Assembly (NCBI GenBank): GCA_963920765.1
Contig: OY987246.1
Span: 126,501 to 190,500 of the forward strand
DNA length: 64,000 nt
DNA from: Ulota crispa
Lineage: Eukaryota; Streptophyta; Bryopsida; Orthotrichales; Orthotrichaceae
Direction of reading: 5' to 3'
Of the stretch, positions 59,239 to 64,000 are shown one piece after another. How positions within the stretch are numbered: position 1 is the stretch's first letter; each line of letters opens with the position of its first letter. Below the pieces are notes generated by a model, which was not told where the DNA came from, ran no database searches, and saw only the letters and a program-made list of their open reading frames with translations. A program made the translations under genes and the position numbers.

Positions 59239-59819
59239 CTCCCTCTGTCCAATATAAAGCTCCAAATTAGGCATAGTTCTTGTCCCACTAAAAAACTCCT
59301 TTTTGCTAATTTTAATTGTTGAGAAAACATTTGTCATGTCCAATGATCTCATAGGGGCAAGCTAAGCAATTAAAAAGCATTTCTCTCCTAACAAGCTTGG
59401 CCATGCCCATATGAGGTACCATTGTTGCTACTAATCTTTGAATCATCAATAATGAGAAGCTAGCAACATGTACAAATATGGTACTTTTTGCATGGTATTT
59501 GGGTGTCCAAACATCAACATCAAAGTTGGAGATTTTGCACACATTTGGTAGATGGTATATTGATTCTAGAATGCATGTGTCATCATTACAAAAACTAAAA
59601 TAATCAGGAGCCGACAGCCTTCACAAACTATGCACAAATATGATAATTTTTGGATGGAATTCTAATGTCTAAACGGCAACATAAAAACTTGAGATTTTGC
59701 AAATATTTGGTAGGTGGTATATTGATTCTAAAATGCATTTTTCACTAGCATAATGACTAAAAATACAGCTAATCCCTCATGGAGAAGTTTTTTGGAGCGT
59801 TATAATGGGACTAAGGGAG
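59239..59819. mobile_element. 581-bp Stowaway-like element with an internal duplication
   Basis: The ends are CTCCCTCTGTCCAATATAAA and, inverted, CTCCCTTAGTCCCATTATAA, flanked by TA on both sides (59237-59238 and 59820-59821). This is a diverged relative of the Stowaway element at 41287. Inside, about 115 bases are present twice as direct imperfect copies (about 59471-59585 and 59635-59750; shared GGTGGTATATTGATTCTA). It is non-coding. Confidence 0.75.
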
Positions 59820-59879
59820 TAATTGGCATTTTGTTGTCTTGCATCATTCATATTGGATTCTTGTTTAATTCCAATCAAG

Positions 59880-60122
59880 CATATCAAATTTTAGTTTCTA
59901 AAAATCAAATCTCCATTTTTGGTGAATTATTTTGTACAAAATTCATGATTTCACACAATAATTTATTTAATATCATTGTTGATGAATTTTTGAAATTTGA
60001 TTGCATGGATATGGACGAAACATCTACACAAACATCTTCCATGCCATAAAAACCCCTTCCAGTAACAAAAAAGATTTCATCTACAAAGGATATAGTGTGA
60101 CTGGTGATATGCCCAAATTTTG
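59880..60122. repeat. one-armed relative of the 22-kb foldback
   Basis: Segments such as TTTGATTGCATGGAT, ACATCTTCC and TAGTGTGACTGGTGATATG follow the same order as in one arm of the element at 21967-22928, with much divergence. Only one arm is present, so the copy is truncated or solo. Confidence 0.6.
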
Positions 60123-62869
60123 TGTCGTCCCTCTTGCCTCGCAATCCTTGGGCTACGGTACTCAGAGCTAAGTCAGTTCTTCACTTCAAGTCTTCTTCCC
60201 AGACGTGACGCGACGCTGCTACATTTGACAGTTCCACGTGCATATTATTGGAGACTGAGGATTCCCCGGTGCTGCAAAATTCATGTTCCGGTAAGTTTTC
60301 GTGCATTTACATACATTGCTGAAAGGCTCCGTACGACGCTTCTCAAGTCCGCACGCAAGAATTGCACCCCATTTGTTCAAACCGATTCTGAATTCCTCGA
60401 TCTAATCGGCTTGCCCCTGATTGTCTCTGATTCAGCACCCAATTTTTGATTTGAGGAACGCAGAGATGGCCTTGACCTCCTTGGGCCTTGGGGATGGTAG
60501 ATGCAAGATCAGCTTTCGTTTATTTTAAGCTGAATCGCAACCGAGTTCCAGGAGATCTTTTTCTGACACGATTCCAGACGACTCAACGCGTCTACATCGT
60601 TGAGGCTCTCAAGCTATTGCTGCTCTTCTGCAATGCGGAGGCAAGATCGGAGATGGTCTTGTGGTTACTACTCTTGTGGTAGAATGTGCACAAGTGTTCT
60701 CTTTGTTCCTATTGTAGATGAGAACCTCTAATTATGTCATAGAAAATTTGATCTCGCCATGGACAAAATCTCGAAATTTGTCTAATCTCCGCAGCCTCAC
60801 AACGGATGGAAGGAAGTAACTCAGCTTTTGGCTTGCTCATGGGCAATTCCATTGCACGTTTGTCAGCCGCAGCTGATAGGAAGGAATCGGTCATCTCAAG
60901 ACGCGAGGCTCACACTGCGAAGATGGCATGTGATATCACACTTCCGAATTAATTTTCGATTCATCATGGGCCTCACCCTTGTGTACAGGACATCACTGGC
61001 CTGGTTTCGTTCATGATCAATTAAACGGCCTGCCAATGCCTCCTGTTTCATTAAACGAGAACTCAACCACTTTGCTGAACTACTTTGCAAGTGTTGGATT
61101 CTTCGAGGTCATCTTCTGAACTGGACAGGACAAAAGACGGTGTGGGAGTTACTCCAGGCAGAGCGGGCTGTTTGCAGTGGAGCGCATCGAAAATTTTAAT
61201 CAATTTAGGGTTTGCGACGAGGGTAACCCTAGCTAGTGTGGTGCGATGGTAACCATGGTAAAACCCAGGTTGGGAAGTAGATGAACGTGGATGTACCATC
61301 CCATCCCAGGCATCATCATTCGTCAAAGTTGGTGTGCCGATGCTCGGTGCAAAACCCTATGATGATTGCTCTCATGTTTACGTTTGTGATCAGCCCTAAG
61401 CTTATGGAGAGTGTATAACTTATCATGGTGCTGGGCGGCGGACATGAAGGTAGTCTATGACGAAATAGCTATCTGCCCTGAGCCAGTCGGTCTCTTGGCA
61501 TGCATGGTCCCCTTTGAAATCACCCAGGCATCTAGATAGAGGTAGCTGCCTCCCTCCACTGCCGTTACGTCCTCTCTCGGACCTCCGTCGTCCGTTTCAT
61601 CGTTTCCGTATCCAATGGCTCATTTTGCAACTCCTGATTTCTCTGTAGTTTGACGACGGGCTCCTGCGTTGCTCCGTCCTCGAATCGGACGAATCTATCA
61701 CTCGTTTCGGGTTATGTGGTTGCGAAGGACCGCGGGAGGCTGCTACCTTAACTCACTCACACTGATTGGTGTACAGTCGATTGTCAGACAACGAAAGGGT
61801 GCTTCTCGTCAATTTGAAGAGCATCACATTGTTTTGATGCTGATCGTCATGTGCGAAAGGAGGTGAGTCTGTTGTGAATAAGAGCTTCCATTGTCGAGGG
61901 TTGGTTTTGTCTTCATAACTGACTCATAACGTACTGTTAACTGCTGCCTTTTAGACGCTCCATTGACTTTGTTCATATGCAAAATGTTACGATATTGTTG
62001 CTCCATTCTTATCAAACAACACCCAGTATTGTTTTCGTTGCTGATATGCTGGATCCATGAGATCAACGCATCGATTCAGCAGAGCGTGGACATGAATCAA
62101 ATTGGCAGGGCGAGTAAGTTGATTGGATCGCCTTTGGTCGTTCGCTCTCCATTGTTTTGATCACCAAAGTGCGACTGACTGAAACTCCTGAAACACAATC
62201 GAATTGCACTCCATCAGCCATGGAAACAATTCTGAGGACTGGGATAAGGATGCATTTTTCTGTGCCACAGCTCCACCTAATCTGGACTAGGAAAGCATGC
62301 AGCTGATATTAGGTCATTGGGATTTTTACATGTAGCCTTGATGGAGGACCAGTGTTCGATAGGGAGCATCTTCATGTGACTTTGAATTTCCTGGATTGAA
62401 AGTGCGTCAAACAGGAATGTTTGGAAGAAATTCTTGAACATCTTGGTTAACACTGCAGATGAGAACCATATCCAGTGCGACCATAGACATGCTTGAATAC
62501 CTAAGGATTGGCAATTTGCTGTAAAATTGAAGTGGTACTCGTCTTTGATGAAGCAGTGAAGAATGCTGTTGACATCCAAAGGCGGAATTGGAAACTGAAG
62601 ACGACGACTGCAGCAGCAGCAGCAGCATGTGCATCATCCGGAAGATGCCCTCGTGAACACAAGCAGAGAATGGATGTAGTCCGGCTCACATTTCAGAAGG
62701 GCAAAAGGTCGAGGATTGGGAGAAGCGTACTGCGGACCAGAGGATTGGAGGTGGTAACGCCGACGACGAGAACATGTGTCACCTGAAGAGAGTATTCGGC
62801 TGGTTCTGACGACAGCGGCCTTGGAGAGAAAGTTAGTGTATGTATGTGCAGGAGCGGTGAGTGAGGGCC
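60123..62869. promoter_or_regulatory. long upstream region of the LEA_2 gene
   Basis: No convincing protein gene is seen. A frame of 109 codons at 60120-60449 contains a good donor site (GTTCCG then GTAAGT) near 60290. An acceptor TATGTATGTGCAG ends at 62850, just 19 bases before the LEA_2 start codon, so the gene may have one or more 5' UTR introns. A run of GCA triplets lies at 62610-62629. Minus-strand frames at 61063-61326 and 62277-62579 are unassigned. Confidence 0.35.
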
Positions 62870-63907
62870 ATGGCGGACCTTTCGGGCTTGATAAGCAGGT
62901 CGCAGGACGTGGTGGTACCGTTGAGGCTCCAAACCCCACCGAAGCCACCCAACGGTGGCGGCATTACCGACTTACCGCAATTTCGGCTCCCTACTCCGAC
63001 AAAACAGGGCATCCTGCTGCCCCCGACCTATGCTCAGGCCACATTCACTGCTCCGGCAATCTACAAGCAAAGCACGCCGGGCTTGGAATCCACGACTGAA
63101 ACCCAACAAGCTCAGAAGACCAGTGGCAACAGCACAAACAGCAGTAACACGCCCAAGGGGGCAGGGACACCGCTGCTGAACCAGTATCTCACGACCATTC
63201 TGCCCGATGCGGCTGCTGCAAGGGCGCCCAACACTCGCGGCCTGGACGTAGTTGACGAGTTCTGCCGACCCGAAGGTCTGCGCCGGAATTCGAAGTTCAT
63301 CTTGGGCATTTGCACGTTTGGGATGCCGTTGCTGTTGGGCATCATAGCCGCCATCATCTACTTGTCGCTGCGCCCCAGATTTCCCGTGGTGGCGCTGGAG
63401 AGCGTGAAAGTGTGGAGGTTTAGCGCCGTGGGCGGGACCGTCGCCGGAGGTGAGAATCCGGTCTTGAATGTGGACATAGACTTTGGATTGCGGGCGTCCA
63501 ATCCCAACAGGAGGCTGGCCATGAACTACCAGGAATTGGAGATGTTGGTGTCCTTCGAAAACACGACGTTTCCCATTGCGAGCATGCCGCCGTTTTTCCA
63601 AAGCAAGAGAAATAGCAGCTTGATTTCCACGCGTGTCATGGCTGCCAATGCGGCGTTGCAAGTGGAGGATGGCGCCGTGCTGCAATACGACATTACCAGA
63701 AACGAAATCCCTTTGAGGGCCCTCATTGACGTGAAAGCCTGTGCTCAGGCAGGCCGGTGGCGCACTCCCTCCTTCCGAGTGCACTACGTTTGTGACTTTC
63801 GCATCGCCTCGCCTGCCAGAAGCATTCCCCTGCTGGGCAAGTCGTGCAAGCGATCCCAGAAAGGAATTCCAGCCACTTACGTCACCGACCAAAATTTACT
63901 GGATTGA
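62870..63907 (+). CDS. LEA_2 / NDR1-HIN1-like (NHL) membrane protein
   Basis: The frame encodes 345 residues from ATG 62870 (MADLSGLISRSQDVVVPLRL). The N-terminal 140 residues are Pro-, Thr- and Ser-rich and probably cytosolic and disordered. A basic patch and single membrane helix follow at about 143-168 (FILGICTFGMPLLLGIIAAI, then YLSLRPRFP). Next comes the LEA_2 beta-sandwich (LNVDIDFGLRASNPNRRLAM, LVSFENTTFPIASMPPFFQ, then ISTRVMAANAALQ) on the outer side, with possible N-glycosylation sites at NTT and NSS, and a Cys-containing tail. NHL proteins sit in the plasma membrane or at plasmodesmata and act in stress and defence responses. The long N-terminal extension is more than most NHL proteins have. 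A GTG nine bases upstream in the same frame is not needed. The gene has high G+C third positions and looks intact. Confidence 0.9.
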   Translation: MADLSGLISRSQDVVVPLRLQTPPKPPNGGGITDLPQFRLPTPTKQGILLPPTYAQATFTAPAIYKQSTPGLESTTETQQAQKTSGNSTNSSNTPKGAGTPLLNQYLTTILPDAAAARAPNTRGLDVVDEFCRPEGLRRNSKFILGICTFGMPLLLGIIAAIIYLSLRPRFPVVALESVKVWRFSAVGGTVAGGENPVLNVDIDFGLRASNPNRRLAMNYQELEMLVSFENTTFPIASMPPFFQSKRNSSLISTRVMAANAALQVEDGAVLQYDITRNEIPLRALIDVKACAQAGRWRTPSFRVHYVCDFRIASPARSIPLLGKSCKRSQKGIPATYVTDQNLLD

Positions 63908-64000
63908 GACAAACCACCAACAACGTGGAATTGAGTTACTTGCGACCTGCGTTCATGCCTGGTGAGAAGTTTCATGTCGCTAGCCTATCATCAGAGCTCT

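Noticed and set aside
62972-63892. 306-codon open frame on the minus strand
   Set aside because: It lies wholly opposite the LEA_2 coding sequence, whose domain, membrane helix and codon pattern are convincing; it is an antisense shadow of GC-rich DNA.
1-64000. LTR retrotransposons, rRNA genes or CRISPR arrays
   Set aside because: No reverse transcriptase or integrase motif, paired long terminal repeats, rRNA sequence or regular spacer array was seen on either strand.

Overview
This is nuclear DNA from a green plant. The recognisable host genes are plant genes with GT-AG introns: a 3-ketoacyl-CoA synthase, a plant TCX/TSO1-type CXC regulator, plastid-targeted proteins and an LEA_2/NHL protein. 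One gene encodes WDR92 (DNAAF10), a ciliary dynein-assembly factor that is kept only where motile cilia exist. That points to a land plant with swimming sperm (bryophyte, lycophyte or fern) rather than a flowering plant. The exact lineage cannot be fixed from the sequence.

Layout. At 0.7-4.7 kb, minus strand, lie a 707-codon Ser-rich ORF and an upstream chain of splice-bounded exons, perhaps one gene, family unrecognised. From 5.5 to 12.1 kb is AT-rich, gene-free repeat DNA. From 12.1 to 18.3 kb is a GC-richer block holding a decayed piggyBac-type transposase gene. At 19.3-21.5 kb is an eight-exon DDRGK1/UFBP1 gene. At 22.0-22.9 kb is a large foldback repeat. At 25.9-29.7 kb, minus strand, is a nine-exon TCX/LIN54-like gene. 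At 31.4-32.4 kb, minus strand, is a two-exon plastid protein. At 34.1-37.6 kb is a decayed hAT transposase gene. At 39.1-40.0 kb is a striking palindrome. At 44.6-46.5 kb is a two-exon KCS gene with one frameshift. At 47.9-50.0 kb, minus strand, is a seven-exon plastid membrane protein resembling the AtpI-like domain of CGL160. From 50.6 to 53.3 kb are more repeats. At 54.1-55.2 kb, minus strand, is an intronless WDR92 gene. From 55 to 60 kb are further MITE-type repeats. At 62.9-63.9 kb is an LEA_2 gene.

The host genes are independent housekeeping or stress genes (ER ufmylation, cell-cycle transcription control, plastid biogenesis, very-long-chain lipid synthesis, cilium assembly). They are not a cluster. 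Class II DNA elements shape the space between them: piggyBac and hAT coding remnants, a family of TTAA-flanked elements with CCCCT termini, Mutator-like MITEs with 9-bp target duplications, Stowaway-like MITEs and foldbacks. I saw no LTR element, CRISPR array, rRNA or convincing tRNA gene.
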